A program made the translations under genes and the position numbers. DNA of 64,000 nt from Corallococcus terminator (lineage in GTDB: Bacteria > Myxococcota > Myxococcia > Myxococcales > Myxococcaceae). Under the pieces are notes generated by a model. The model searched no databases, was not told the origin of the DNA, and was given only the letters and a program-made list of their open reading frames with translations. Positions 31,100 through 40,939 of the stretch are shown one piece after another (the stretch's first letter is position 1; each line of letters begins with the position of its first letter). Location: contig NZ_RAVZ01000003.1 of the NCBI RefSeq assembly GCF_003611635.1, forward strand, positions 1-64,000, given 5' to 3'.

Positions 31100-33085
31100 C
31101 TACGGCGTGGTGGCGCGCGCGTCGTCGTAGGTCGCGACGCCAGTCGCGTAGAAGCCTACCTTGCCCGCACCCAGGCCCGTGTCCGTTCCCTGCACGCGCA
31201 GGACGCCATCCACGTAGCCCTGGAGGGATGTGCCCTGCACGACGAGCGTCAGCGTGTGGAACGCCGACGTGCTCGCGGTGAAGGGCACCGACTGCACGGT
31301 CTGGGTGGTGCCCACGACCTTCTTGTTCAGCACCAGGTTCCCGTTGTGCAGGATGAAGAAGTAGAAATTGTTCCCATCCACATACCGCGCGACGAGCCCG
31401 GTGCGCAGGCCCGTCGCGCCCGTCTTCACCCGGGCCGACCAGGTGTAGTTCGTCCACGTGGGCTGGCCCGCCGTGACGATGTACGTCGCGGACGAGGAGG
31501 ACTGCTGCTTCGCCGCCTTCGTCCCGTCCGTGACGAGCGCCCAGCTCCCGTTGCCGCTGGCGTTCGTCCAACCCCCCGACGGGAAGCTGGTGGACGCTTC
31601 GAAGGTGTCCGACAGCAGCACGGTCCCGGAGGACGCCTGAGTCGTCACGCTCACCGTGTTGCTCGCGGAGGAGGTATTGCCGGCCGCGTCGTAGGCCCGG
31701 ACGGTGTAGCTGTACGTCGTTGAAGGGCTCAGGCCCGTGTCACTGCAAGCGCGCGCCGACACCGTGCACACGACCGTGCTTCCACGGGACACCTTGTAGG
31801 ACGTCACCCCGACGTTGTCCGTGCTCGCGCCCCAGGCCAGGTCCACGGTGCTGCTGGAGGACGCGGTCGCGGTCAGCCCTGCCGGCGCCGTGGGCGGGGT
31901 CGTGTCCTGGCCGCCGGTGCAGGGGGCGGTCGGCGTGCCCACCGAGCTGCTGCCCGTCACCGGCGTCGCCGTCGAATCGAACGTATTGCCGCAGAAGGTG
32001 TCCTGCGGCGCGCTGTTGTCGTTGCGGATGAAGGCGCCCGTCGCCTGCCGGAAGGTGTTGTTCCGGGCGGAGTTGCCACCCTTGTCGTAGGCGCCGGAGT
32101 CGGACTTCAGCTTGAGCGCGTAGCTGCGGCTGCCGGTGATGACGTTGGAGTCCAGCACGTTGTCGTGGCCCCGCAGCTCGATGAGGCTGCCGAGGAACTC
32201 CAGCGGCTCGTCGTTGTTGCGGCAGTCGTTCCTCGCGAACGTGTTGTCGTGCGCGTTCTCCTTCACGTTGAGGCACTCCGACCCGAACGTGTGGACGGTG
32301 TTGTCGTGGATGTCATTGAACGAGCTGGGATCGTTGGCATACATCGGCTGGTCGGTCGACTTGGGGCTGGTGCCAATGTAGACGCCCTCGCCGTTGTGGT
32401 ACTTGTAGCTGTCCACGTCGTCGCCCTTGCCGTACATCCCGCACCACTGGATGACCGAGTTGGCGACTTCATTGTGGTGGGCGTTGCTGCGCATGCGGAT
32501 GCACTCGCCGCCCGCCCCGTTGAGGAACATGTCGCGAATCACCACGCCCGTGATGTCGCGCGAGGTCTCCGACGAACCGATGTAGATGAGCCGCCCGTCG
32601 GCGATGAGCCCCTGGTTTGCGTCCTTGAAGCTCCGCACACTCGACAGCGCCGTGGGCCAGGTCGCGTTGACGAGCTTCTCCTGCCCATCAATCGTGAAGC
32701 CCTCCAGCACGTAGTGGCTGTGGTCGATGTTGAAGATGCGCCCCGTGCCGAACAGCACCGCCTTGTAGCGCCCCGAGCGCGCCTTGCCCGTCTCAGGCCC
32801 CTTGAGGGTGATGGGCGCGGACGCCGTGCCCGCCCGCTTCGTCACCGGCCGCTCGCGGTAGATGCCCGCGGCGAGCTGGATGGTCGTGCCCGCGGTCGCC
32901 TTGTCCAGGGCCGCCTGGAGCGTCTTCAGCGGGGCCGTGGCGCTGGTGCCGGCGTTCGAATCGGAGCCGCTGGGGCTGACGTAGAGCGGCGCGGCGCTGG
33001 CGGTGAGCGGCAGGGCCGTCAGCAGGGCCAGGAGCCGGGCAATGAGGTGGCGCGGAGGGAAACGGAGGGGAGGGGAGGGGCTCAA
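31100..33085 (-). CDS. Secreted beta-helix/FN3/LamG-like protein, pectate-lyase-like fold
   Basis: A 661-residue exported protein. After the signal peptide come a pectate-lyase-like N-terminal cap (APLYVSPSGSDSNAGTSA) and parallel beta-helix coils (residues about 90-370; NTVHTFGSECLNVKENAHDN and similar). An FN3 domain follows (about 395-480; TPPTAPAGLTATASSSSTVD). The C-terminal ~170 residues look like a concanavalin-type carbohydrate domain (ARVKTGATGLRTGLVARY). This is the plan of secreted polysaccharide lyases or glycan-binding enzymes. The start is a TTG with AGGAA 5 bases upstream, the least certain point. Confidence 0.75.
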   Translation of the reverse strand: MSPSPPLRFPPRHLIARLLALLTALPLTASAAPLYVSPSGSDSNAGTSATAPLKTLQAALDKATAGTTIQLAAGIYRERPVTKRAGTASAPITLKGPETGKARSGRYKAVLFGTGRIFNIDHSHYVLEGFTIDGQEKLVNATWPTALSSVRSFKDANQGLIADGRLIYIGSSETSRDITGVVIRDMFLNGAGGECIRMRSNAHHNEVANSVIQWCGMYGKGDDVDSYKYHNGEGVYIGTSPKSTDQPMYANDPSSFNDIHDNTVHTFGSECLNVKENAHDNTFARNDCRNNDEPLEFLGSLIELRGHDNVLDSNVITGSRSYALKLKSDSGAYDKGGNSARNNTFRQATGAFIRNDNSAPQDTFCGNTFDSTATPVTGSSSVGTPTAPCTGGQDTTPPTAPAGLTATASSSSTVDLAWGASTDNVGVTSYKVSRGSTVVCTVSARACSDTGLSPSTTYSYTVRAYDAAGNTSSASNTVSVTTQASSGTVLLSDTFEASTSFPSGGWTNASGNGSWALVTDGTKAAKQQSSSSATYIVTAGQPTWTNYTWSARVKTGATGLRTGLVARYVDGNNFYFFILHNGNLVLNKKVVGTTQTVQSVPFTASTSAFHTLTLVVQGTSLQGYVDGVLRVQGTDTGLGAGKVGFYATGVATYDDARATTP

Positions 33086-33227
33086 GAAAGTTCCTGGAGA
33101 TGGGGGATGTCCTGCTTTCCTATTTTAGGCCCACGTTTCGGACAATTGAACGCGGGAAGTCCATGGCCAACGGATGTGTCACGGGACGCACGCGAGGTAT
33201 CGCGAGGCGTGGTCTACCGGGGGCGAC

Positions 33228-34553
33228 ATGCCCTCTTCCCACGCGTCGCGGTACGCCCTGCTCGGTCTTCTTCTCGTGTTCATGTCCGCCTGTGGTGACG
33301 ACCCGGAGCCGGGGACGGGCGGTCCTTCCGACGCGGGCACTTCCCGGCCGGACGCGGGCCTGCCTCCGCCCGAAGTCGTCGCGATTCCCCGGACGCAGGT
33401 GATGCTCGGAGGGCGCGAGTACCGCGCCTACCAGCGGCCGGGCGACACCTTCCGCATCGTCTGCGAGGAGCCCTGTCCCATCGAGGAGACGTACATCTTC
33501 GCGCGCTACGCGGGGTTCCTGGCGGTGAAGGAGGACCTGATCTCGGTGGCGGGGGTGGACGTTGCGCCGCGGATGGTGCCGGTGGACCTCCATCTGGCGG
33601 GCGACAGCCTCTGTGGTCCGAAGGGGGCCGCGTCCGGCAGTTCGTTCATGAACCAGACCGGGCTCGAACCGGGACCGGGTTCGAATGTCTGCCTCTGGGA
33701 ACTGGAGGCTTCACGGGCGAAGCCGCCTGAAATCGCGCGGCCCCTGACGGTCGAGAACGCGGTGGCGCGCGAGAACCAGGTGCTGGTGGCGCACGAGTAC
33801 GCGCACATCGTGCTCTTCCTGAGACAAGAGCTGTCTCATGAGTGGCTCGTGCGGGCCATCTCGTACCGGGTGGGCGGACAGGCGAGCAGTCTCTGTGATG
33901 ACATCAACCAGCAGTTCGCCCCCACCGCCTGGGAGCTCTGCCAGCGCAACGGGCTGGATTACGCGCAACTGGCGGAGGGCCTGCGGAAGGTGGAGACGCT
34001 GTGGTCGACGGACGGGGGCACCGTGGAGCTTCACGCAGGCGTGCCGCGCGCCACGTCGGTGTACCAGTACCGGCGCACCCTGGATGGACTGGCGGGCGGT
34101 GACACGCTGGCCGCGTGCATCGCGGGCGGTGAGCTGAGACCGAACCAGTGCGGAGACGCGTCGCTGTTCACGCCCGCGGGGGGGACCGTGTCCATGTACG
34201 AGGGGAGGGTGCGGTGGGAACTGCCCGTCGGCGCGCTGCCGGCGGAGGTGCGGGTCGAACCGGGATCCTGGCGCCTCGGAATGGTTGTCCCGACGCAGTG
34301 GACCGCCTTCATGTTCGCGCACAACTACAGCTTCGAGCCCGCGTCCGGAGTGTTCAAGCAGCCGGCGCGGCTGACCCTGGCGTATGACCCGAAGCTCATT
34401 CCGGAGGGAGGCTCGGAGTCCTCGCTCACGCTGTACTGGAAGGCCGACGACGCACCGGCCCAGGCGGTCGCCGGGGCCGGGGTCGACATGGAGGCGAACA
34501 CCGTCAGCGGGGTCGTCTCCAAGCTGGGGCGCTACATGGTCGCGCCCCGCTGA
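33228..34553 (+). CDS. Putative zinc metallopeptidase lipoprotein with C-terminal ZU5-like domain
   Basis: A 441-residue lipoprotein. Signal peptide and lipobox FMSAC are followed by a low-complexity Gly/Pro tether. VLVAHEYAHIVLFLRQ places HEYAH at 189-193, the zinc-binding HExxH of metallopeptidases, with a further possible Glu or His ligand not identified. Residues 300-441 (VPTQWTAFMFAHNYSFEPAS, LGRYMVAPR) look like the ZU5-type domain often fused to myxobacterial lipoproteins. GGGGGCG before the ATG at 33228 supports the start. Confidence 0.6.
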   Translation: MPSSHASRYALLGLLLVFMSACGDDPEPGTGGPSDAGTSRPDAGLPPPEVVAIPRTQVMLGGREYRAYQRPGDTFRIVCEEPCPIEETYIFARYAGFLAVKEDLISVAGVDVAPRMVPVDLHLAGDSLCGPKGAASGSSFMNQTGLEPGPGSNVCLWELEASRAKPPEIARPLTVENAVARENQVLVAHEYAHIVLFLRQELSHEWLVRAISYRVGGQASSLCDDINQQFAPTAWELCQRNGLDYAQLAEGLRKVETLWSTDGGTVELHAGVPRATSVYQYRRTLDGLAGGDTLAACIAGGELRPNQCGDASLFTPAGGTVSMYEGRVRWELPVGALPAEVRVEPGSWRLGMVVPTQWTAFMFAHNYSFEPASGVFKQPARLTLAYDPKLIPEGGSESSLTLYWKADDAPAQAVAGAGVDMEANTVSGVVSKLGRYMVAPR

Positions 34554-34573
34554 AACCGCCAGGCCCCCCTCAC

Positions 34574-34602
34574 GGGCCGCGGGAGGCTGTCCCCCGCGGC
34601 CC
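34574..34602. terminator. GC-rich hairpin between convergent genes
   Basis: GGGCCGCGGG (34574-34583) pairs with CCCGCGGCCC (34593-34602). It stands between the stops of the metallopeptidase lipoprotein and the 1335-residue lipoprotein genes and may serve both; there is no T-run. Confidence 0.5.
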
Positions 34603-34614
34603 AGGGGCCGTCAC

Positions 34615-37600
34615 TCAGTGCGGGACGCTGAGCCGCAGGCGCAGCAGGGTGGGCTCCACCCAGGTGCTCGCCTCGGGACCACCGGCGGCGGCCTGACCAT
34701 CCAGGGACGCGTCGATGGTGGCCTTCAACCGGTCGGCTCGCGACGTCACCGCCGGGTGCAGGTCCACCAGGAGGTTGTGGGTCGGCGGCGTGGTGGCGAC
34801 GCTGAACAGCGCGTACATGTCCATCACGTCGTTCATCACCGTTGTCACCTCCACATCCTGGAGGGTGTCGTAGCCGGACATCACCCCGTCCTCTCCGTAC
34901 AGCAACCCGCGCAGGTTCTCGTCGTGGTCCAGCGACAGGGGCAGCGCCAGCGCGACATAGGCCTGCCACAAGAGCCGCGTTCCCGTCATGCGCTTGGCCT
35001 GGAACTGCAACGCATCACCGCTCTGGTTCATCCGCGTGGCGATGGAGCCGTAGAACTGACGCTGCTGGTCTTTCAGCGCCTCCACCACCCGGGTGCGCAC
35101 GGTGGCGCGGAACGGGTTGGCCGCGGGGACGAGGTAGTCGGACGACGCGATGTTGCCCTGGACGTAGCCCCAGCGCTCCACCATCGTTTCGTTGGAGTCC
35201 TCCGCCGAGTTCGGGTTGTACGTGGGCCGGTCCACCCCTCGCACCAGGACGACGAGATCGTAGCCGCCGGTGAAGATGTGGGCGAACACCCGTTCGGACT
35301 TCACCGTGTTCGTGGCGGTGTCCCAGTAGGTGTAGCGGACGTAGATGTTGGACTGCAGCCGGTACTTGCGTTCGTAGTAGCCGCCGAAGCCCGTGGGGAC
35401 TTCCGAGAAGAGCTGCCAACTGCCCTCGCCGCACAAATCGACGGCGGCGCTGTCCACGTTCATGTTGTCCGCGATGAGCAGCGGGCGCAGCACGTCATGG
35501 TTCCAGCGGGCGGGGTTCACATACATCTCGTCCGGCGCCCCGTCCGCATTGTAGTCGCCCCAAACGCCACCCGCGCACGGCACGATGGGCTTGTCCCCCT
35601 GCTTGAGCACATGGGTCGCCGGCTCCTGCTCCGGAACGCCCCACAGGTCGATGCCGTGCAACCCCCGGTTGGGGTCGTTGCGCCAGGTGGTCTCCGCGTT
35701 CTCGATGAGCGTCTTCAGCAGGCTCCAGTCCGCCTGGTAGCGCGTGTGGAGTTCGGCGAACAGCGGCTTGCCAATGTTGCGCAGCGCCGTGTCCAACTGG
35801 GTGCCGGCGGTGATGAGGTTGCTGTGCCGGGTGGTGAGCATGGCGCCGCCGTGGCCCGGTTGCTCCTCGAAGAGCTGCGCGTAGGCCTCCGAGCCCGCCA
35901 TCCAGTCCTTCGGGCTGGAGATGCGCTCGGCGTGCAGCATGCCCAGGCCCAGTTGGACGGGGAACTCGCGCAGGTAGTTGATGTTGTAGGTGAGCGGGTG
36001 CGAGGACAGCTCATCCGCGGGGCTGACGTCCGGGTTGGCGCCGCGCCCGTCGATGCCCGCGAGGATGGTGGAGAATCTCGCGTCCACCGCGCCCCACTTG
36101 GAGAACTGGTTCTCCGCGGGCACGAACTCCTCCTCATAGCGCATGGGGGTGGGGTGGCGTGAGTTCCAGCCCAGGTAGGACCACGCCGACAGTTCGAACG
36201 CGTCGTTCTTCGAATCGTTGAAGTATTCGTACATGCTCTGGTCCACGCGGCTCAGTCCCGCCTGCAGCGAGTGCAGCGACTGCTGGACCTCCTGCACGTT
36301 CTGGTTCACCAGGCCCAGGTTCCAGTCCACCAGCGCGAAGCGGTCTTGCATGTCCCGGTGGATGTCATTGAGCTTGTGGTCCACCCGGTCGAAGCGACTG
36401 ACCATCCGTCCCTGCAGTTGTTCCACCAGTTGATGCAGCTTGCGGACCTCCAGGAGGATGGTCTGCTCGATGGGCGGCTCCGCCGGCTTGCCCAGCATCG
36501 AGAAGAGCTGGAAGGCGGCGCTGATAAGCTGTCCGGTGAACACCGCGCTGCTGATGATCTCGAAGCCCTTGGCGCCCAGGTCCAGGAGGCCGCTGACCTT
36601 CTCCGCGATCTTGACGGAGCTCTCCGCGTACTTCGACACCGCCTCCAGGGTGGTGTTCAACGCCGCGCTGAACCTCACCAGGTCATTGGCGAACTCCACC
36701 TCGCCGTCCCTCCGGAAGAGGTCCGCGACCAGCCCGAGTCCGCCGGTGACACCTTCACGCACGCCGTTGAGTTGACCCTTCAATTCCGTGCCCCGCACTC
36801 GCGCCGCGTCGATGGCCGTCCTCAGGGCGGTCTCCTCCGGCGTGGCGGTGGTCGTCGTCATCACGGCCTGCTCCCCGGTGCCGCCCGTCAGGGTCAGCGG
36901 GGTGGTGGGCTTCTTCAGCGCGATGGCGGCCCGGTACGCCTGCTCCGCCGTGTTCAGGGCATGGAGCATGTTGGAGTACTGCTGCACGGCATCCAGGCCC
37001 TGGGTGCTCGCGGTGGCCATGAAGGAGCGCGCATCGTTCTGCGTGGCGGCAAGGCTCCCGTCCGACGCGAGGCGGGGCAGGATGAAGCCCGCGAGGGGCC
37101 CCAAAGGATGCACCGCGAGCATCTGCGCGGCGTGGTGGGTGGTGTGGACGCCCATCGCGCTCCCGATGCCACCGCCATTCACGGCCGCCCCCAGCGCGGC
37201 GTTGCCCTGCGCCAGGTCGAACAGCTTGCCCCAGGTCTCCTCGGTGAAGGCCTCGGCCTCCGCGTAGCGCTCCACCTGGGAGTGGGCGGTGGCCAGCCCG
37301 CGCTCCAGGTCCAGGCCGTTGTGCATGCTGGCCAGCAGGGCGCGCGCGTGGGCACGCAGCGCCCGGCCGGGCGCCGTCGTGGTGGACATGGCCGGTTCGG
37401 CGCGGGCGAGCATGCGGAGCATCACCCGCATCAATGGACCGCTGCCGTCCTTCGCGGGGTCGAAGGGGTAGGCGTCCAGCGCGGTGGAGAGGGTGTTGAT
37501 GCCCGCCGTCAGCTCGGCCTGCGTCAGCGACGGGTTGTCGCGGGCGAGGACGTACGCCGCGCCCGCCAGCAGGTGCAGCTTGGGCGCCTTCTTGTACATG

Positions 37601-38622
37601 GCCACCGTCGCGTACACGCGCCGGTCTACCTCCTGCCGGCTCAGCGAGAAGCCGTCGCGGCACTCCGAGCAGGTGATGGGCGCGTCATAGACGGGCGAGC
37701 CCAGGCTTCCGGATGCGGCCCATTGCGCCGTGGCCTGGGCCTGCACCTGCGCGACCGTGGAGCCGCCGGCGGCCTGCCCGTCCACGAAGCCCGCGCCACA
37801 GTCGGCGTCCGGCGCGGTGCCGTGGCTGGCGTCACGGCAGGCGTTGTAGAGGGGCGAGACACTGCCGGAGCCGCACGTGCCCACCATCGTTCCGCACAAC
37901 TGGGCGTCGGTGACCCAGGCGCCATTCACCTGGCACGTCTGGGGATTCACGCACGCCGCCGTACACGCCGACGCCACGGTGCCGCACTGGGGCCCGGTGC
38001 CCGTCCCGACGACCGGGAAGTTGGCGAAGGTGATGTAGCAGGCTTCCGGGCCCACGCTCGCGGCGGCCTTCCGGGACGCACCGCCCCCGCGCACGGACTC
38101 CTCGCCGCCCGGCACCGGCAGGTTGCCGATGTACCAGAGCCAGGTGATGCCCTGTTGCTGCGCGGTGGGCACGTGCTGCCTCATGTAGCTGCGCGCCAGC
38201 GTGTCGCACGTGACGCCCGACAGGCTGTCGAAGGGCAGCACCGCGTCGTGGATCTGTCGCTGGTAGCCGAAGTCCTCGTGCTGGCACGAGGCGTAGGACG
38301 TACACGTCTTGGGGGCGGTGTCCTGGCCACACGCCGCGGAGGTCGTTCGCGCGTAGCACTCCAGGCTGTAGGTGAACTGGCTGGTGCAGATCCACTCACC
38401 GGACGCGATGTCGTCGGCGGTGCAGGACACGCCCTGCTCCACGTCGCGAAGGGCCACGGGCGCTTCGGTGGGCTCCGCGACGGGCACGGCTTCGCCGCAT
38501 CCCCAGAGCCCCAACGCGGCCACCACGCCCTGGAGCCAGCGCGGACGCCAGCCTTCCGTGAGCACAGGCGCCCCCGGTGGGCGCACTCCTCCCAACAATG
38601 ACGGTTCTCGAGACATCTGCAT
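34615..38622 (-). CDS. Very large exported lipoprotein with helical-bundle core
   Basis: A 1335-residue protein. The N-terminus has a hydrophobic span ending in the possible lipobox LWGC. About 16 Cys lie in the first 340 residues. A long helical region follows, with a coiled coil at about 720-800 (heptads in LHQLVEQLQGRMVSRFDRVD and onward). The C-terminal part includes an EF-hand-like DYNADGAPDE (about residue 1030). The helical-bundle middle resembles pore-forming helical toxins by eye; this is inference. GGGGAAGG lies 6 bases before the ATG. It is divergent from roxA. Confidence 0.6.
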   Translation of the reverse strand: MQMSREPSLLGGVRPPGAPVLTEGWRPRWLQGVVAALGLWGCGEAVPVAEPTEAPVALRDVEQGVSCTADDIASGEWICTSQFTYSLECYARTTSAACGQDTAPKTCTSYASCQHEDFGYQRQIHDAVLPFDSLSGVTCDTLARSYMRQHVPTAQQQGITWLWYIGNLPVPGGEESVRGGGASRKAAASVGPEACYITFANFPVVGTGTGPQCGTVASACTAACVNPQTCQVNGAWVTDAQLCGTMVGTCGSGSVSPLYNACRDASHGTAPDADCGAGFVDGQAAGGSTVAQVQAQATAQWAASGSLGSPVYDAPITCSECRDGFSLSRQEVDRRVYATVAMYKKAPKLHLLAGAAYVLARDNPSLTQAELTAGINTLSTALDAYPFDPAKDGSGPLMRVMLRMLARAEPAMSTTTAPGRALRAHARALLASMHNGLDLERGLATAHSQVERYAEAEAFTEETWGKLFDLAQGNAALGAAVNGGGIGSAMGVHTTHHAAQMLAVHPLGPLAGFILPRLASDGSLAATQNDARSFMATASTQGLDAVQQYSNMLHALNTAEQAYRAAIALKKPTTPLTLTGGTGEQAVMTTTTATPEETALRTAIDAARVRGTELKGQLNGVREGVTGGLGLVADLFRRDGEVEFANDLVRFSAALNTTLEAVSKYAESSVKIAEKVSGLLDLGAKGFEIISSAVFTGQLISAAFQLFSMLGKPAEPPIEQTILLEVRKLHQLVEQLQGRMVSRFDRVDHKLNDIHRDMQDRFALVDWNLGLVNQNVQEVQQSLHSLQAGLSRVDQSMYEYFNDSKNDAFELSAWSYLGWNSRHPTPMRYEEEFVPAENQFSKWGAVDARFSTILAGIDGRGANPDVSPADELSSHPLTYNINYLREFPVQLGLGMLHAERISSPKDWMAGSEAYAQLFEEQPGHGGAMLTTRHSNLITAGTQLDTALRNIGKPLFAELHTRYQADWSLLKTLIENAETTWRNDPNRGLHGIDLWGVPEQEPATHVLKQGDKPIVPCAGGVWGDYNADGAPDEMYVNPARWNHDVLRPLLIADNMNVDSAAVDLCGEGSWQLFSEVPTGFGGYYERKYRLQSNIYVRYTYWDTATNTVKSERVFAHIFTGGYDLVVLVRGVDRPTYNPNSAEDSNETMVERWGYVQGNIASSDYLVPAANPFRATVRTRVVEALKDQQRQFYGSIATRMNQSGDALQFQAKRMTGTRLLWQAYVALALPLSLDHDENLRGLLYGEDGVMSGYDTLQDVEVTTVMNDVMDMYALFSVATTPPTHNLLVDLHPAVTSRADRLKATIDASLDGQAAAGGPEASTWVEPTLLRLRLSVPH

Positions 38623-38844
38623 GGTGGGCCTTCCCCTCGTAAGGACGCGCGACGCGGTCCGGGTCGACGGTGGTCGCCCGGGATCGATACGGGGGGAATG
38701 CGCGGTCCTGGTTCAGTCTCCGACAAATAAAGACGCGACCGGGCGCCGAGGCCGTGCTGACGCACTGCGTATTGTGGCCCCCCTGCCCGAGGCCTAAACA
38801 AGACGCTGTTGTCAAAGTGCCAATAAGCGATGGAGGCCGCGCCA

Positions 38845-40866
38845 ATGAGATTGAGATGGAGCCGTGAGTGGGCGTTATCGAGTTCCCTGATGCTCACCCT
38901 GGTGGTGTCCAGGGCGAGCGCGGACCCCCTGCCGTTGCTGGAGACGACAAGCCTTCGCTCGCCGTTTTCGGCGGCCTGTGCGGGCAAGCCGGATGCGACA
39001 CCGCTGCCGGTGGACCCGCGCACCCTGGTCGTGCCGGGCGTCAACAAGCCGGGGGCGGCGGTGCAGTTCAATGCCTTCTGGGTGGACCTGCACACGCCGC
39101 CCGCGCCGTTCGTGTCGAACCTGGCCCCGAACCCGCAGACCTGCGGCGAGTTCCGCGCGAGCGTCAACCGGGGGCGTTCGAACATCTCGACGAAGGGCTA
39201 CTTCCAGCCGTTCAGCAACTCGCTGGCCTATTACAACATGTACATGCTCTGGGGGTACCTCATCCGCCCCAGCGACTTCGACGAGCAGATCATCAATCGC
39301 TACGGGCTCACGAAGGCCCCCTTTCGCAATCCCTACCCGCTGCCGTGGGAGAACCCCAACCTCACGCAGGGCGGCAGCGGCCAACTGCCCCTGGGGCTCG
39401 TGCAGGAGAAGGACGCGAACGGGCGCTACACGGGCAACATCGGCTCCAGTTGCTCGGGGTGCCATGACTCGCGGCTGGGGACGGAACAGGAAGCCGGCTT
39501 CACGTGGGGCCGCTCCAGCGACGCCTCCGACTCCGGGTTGATCCAATCCGACCTCTTCCGCTCCACGGGCGTGGGCAACGTGCTCCAGCTCGCGCCCGTG
39601 CCCTGGAGCGTGGGCCGGGGTTCCAGCGATGCCATTGGCATCGTGGACCTGCTGCCCGCGCTCTTCGACATGGACTCGCTGGCGCTCGCGCCCAGCCTGC
39701 TTGAATACTTCCCCACCCATGCGGGTGGCATGTCCCGCGCGCCCAACTGGTGGCAGCGCGCCTTCAAGACGCGGCAGTTCTGGGACGGGGCGCTCACGTC
39801 GGACAACGTCCGTTCGGAGATGGCCTTCGGTGTCGCGAACCTGGGGCTGTCGCCCGCGCAGCGGCGGGGGCTGACCGCCGAGTTCGAGGACAATGACAAC
39901 TTCTTCATCTCGCTCTCCCCGCCGCCCTATCCCACGACCATCAACACCGCGCTCGCGGAGCAGGGCGCGGTGCTCTTCCACGAGCGCGACCTCTGGGCGA
40001 ATGGTGCCAACGCCAACATCCCCAAGGCCGCGGGCAACGGCTCCTGTGCCAGTTGCCACGGCGTCTATTCGCCACGGTACGCGGCGAATCCGGCCTACCT
40101 GCCGGACCCGCGTCTCAAGGGCGTCGCGGGCGTCGTCACGCCCATTGAAACCATCCGGACGGACCCGGCGCGCAAGGAGTTGATGGCGGACGAGCGCAAG
40201 CGCAGGGCCTGGAACACGTCCATCCTGGCCTACAACGACCAGGCGCCCAACCACGGCCCCTTCTACGACGACCTCATCATGAGCGCGCTGCGCCGCGTGC
40301 CGCGCAGCGCCTACGACAACAGCAAAGGGCCGGTGTACTCCCCCGAGGGGCCGAACATCTGGCTCAAGCCGTTTGGCTACATCGCGCCGCCGCTCTACGG
40401 CGCCTGGGCCTCCGCTCCCTTCTTCCACAACGGCAGCGTGCCCACCCTCTGGGACGTGCTGAAGCCGTCGGACCGCCCCAAGGTGTGGAAGCGCAAGCAG
40501 ACCGCCGCCAACGTGCTGGGCAGCAACGCGGGCTACGACATGAGCTATTCGGCCTATGACTTCGCGAAGCTGGGCTGGAAGGTGACGGCGCTGGCCTGCG
40601 GCGATGTGCCGTCCCGCGACCCGTTCATCCCGTGCAGCCAGGAGATGGCGACGCCGGACATCGTCTTCGCGAACATCGCCAACCTGGTTGCCAACTACAA
40701 CTCGCTGGCCTACCAGTCTCCGCCTCCCATCACCCAGAAGCAGATCCGTTCGCGAATGATCTTCAATTCGCACCTCTACGGACTGGGCAACGAGGGCCAT
40801 GACTTCACCCAGTCGCTCACCGACAGCGAGCGCTGGGCCGTCATCGAATACATGAAGACGCTGTAG
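38845..40866 (+). CDS. roxA: RoxA-type rubber oxygenase (di-heme polyisoprene dioxygenase)
   Basis: A 673-residue exported di-heme cytochrome c protein. Heme motifs are CSGCH (203-207) and CASCH (401-405), with a signal peptide at the N-terminus (LTLVVSRASA). Size and two widely spaced c-type hemes match RoxA, which cleaves polyisoprene to the C15 keto-aldehyde ODTD outside the cell. RoxA homologues with rubber-cleaving activity are known from myxobacteria including Corallococcus. A MauG-type peroxidase is less likely because of length and spacing. GGAGG (38832-38836) lies 8 bases before the ATG at 38845, so I prefer it to 38830. It stands next to a beta-oxidation cluster that could use its product. 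Confidence 0.8.
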   Translation: MRLRWSREWALSSSLMLTLVVSRASADPLPLLETTSLRSPFSAACAGKPDATPLPVDPRTLVVPGVNKPGAAVQFNAFWVDLHTPPAPFVSNLAPNPQTCGEFRASVNRGRSNISTKGYFQPFSNSLAYYNMYMLWGYLIRPSDFDEQIINRYGLTKAPFRNPYPLPWENPNLTQGGSGQLPLGLVQEKDANGRYTGNIGSSCSGCHDSRLGTEQEAGFTWGRSSDASDSGLIQSDLFRSTGVGNVLQLAPVPWSVGRGSSDAIGIVDLLPALFDMDSLALAPSLLEYFPTHAGGMSRAPNWWQRAFKTRQFWDGALTSDNVRSEMAFGVANLGLSPAQRRGLTAEFEDNDNFFISLSPPPYPTTINTALAEQGAVLFHERDLWANGANANIPKAAGNGSCASCHGVYSPRYAANPAYLPDPRLKGVAGVVTPIETIRTDPARKELMADERKRRAWNTSILAYNDQAPNHGPFYDDLIMSALRRVPRSAYDNSKGPVYSPEGPNIWLKPFGYIAPPLYGAWASAPFFHNGSVPTLWDVLKPSDRPKVWKRKQTAANVLGSNAGYDMSYSAYDFAKLGWKVTALACGDVPSRDPFIPCSQEMATPDIVFANIANLVANYNSLAYQSPPPITQKQIRSRMIFNSHLYGLGNEGHDFTQSLTDSERWAVIEYMKTL

Positions 40867-40882
40867 CCCCCCAGCAACGCGC

Positions 40883-40930
40883 AAAAAAAGGCAGGTGGCG
40901 CCGGGGACGGAACCCGGCGCCACCTGCCTT
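40883..40930 (-). terminator. Intrinsic terminator, convergent genes
   Basis: An 18-bp perfect stem (40888-40905 with 40913-40930) has a 7-base loop. On the minus strand it is followed by a run of seven T (A-run at 40883-40889), so it ends the beta-oxidation operon; it may also stop roxA transcription. Confidence 0.9.
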
Positions 40931-40939
40931 CAAGCCGTT

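Noticed and set aside
36271-38601. Plus-strand frame of 776 codons opposite the large lipoprotein gene
   Set aside because: No domain or ribosome site; Arg/Gly-rich shadow of a gene with clear signal peptide and helical structure on the minus strand.
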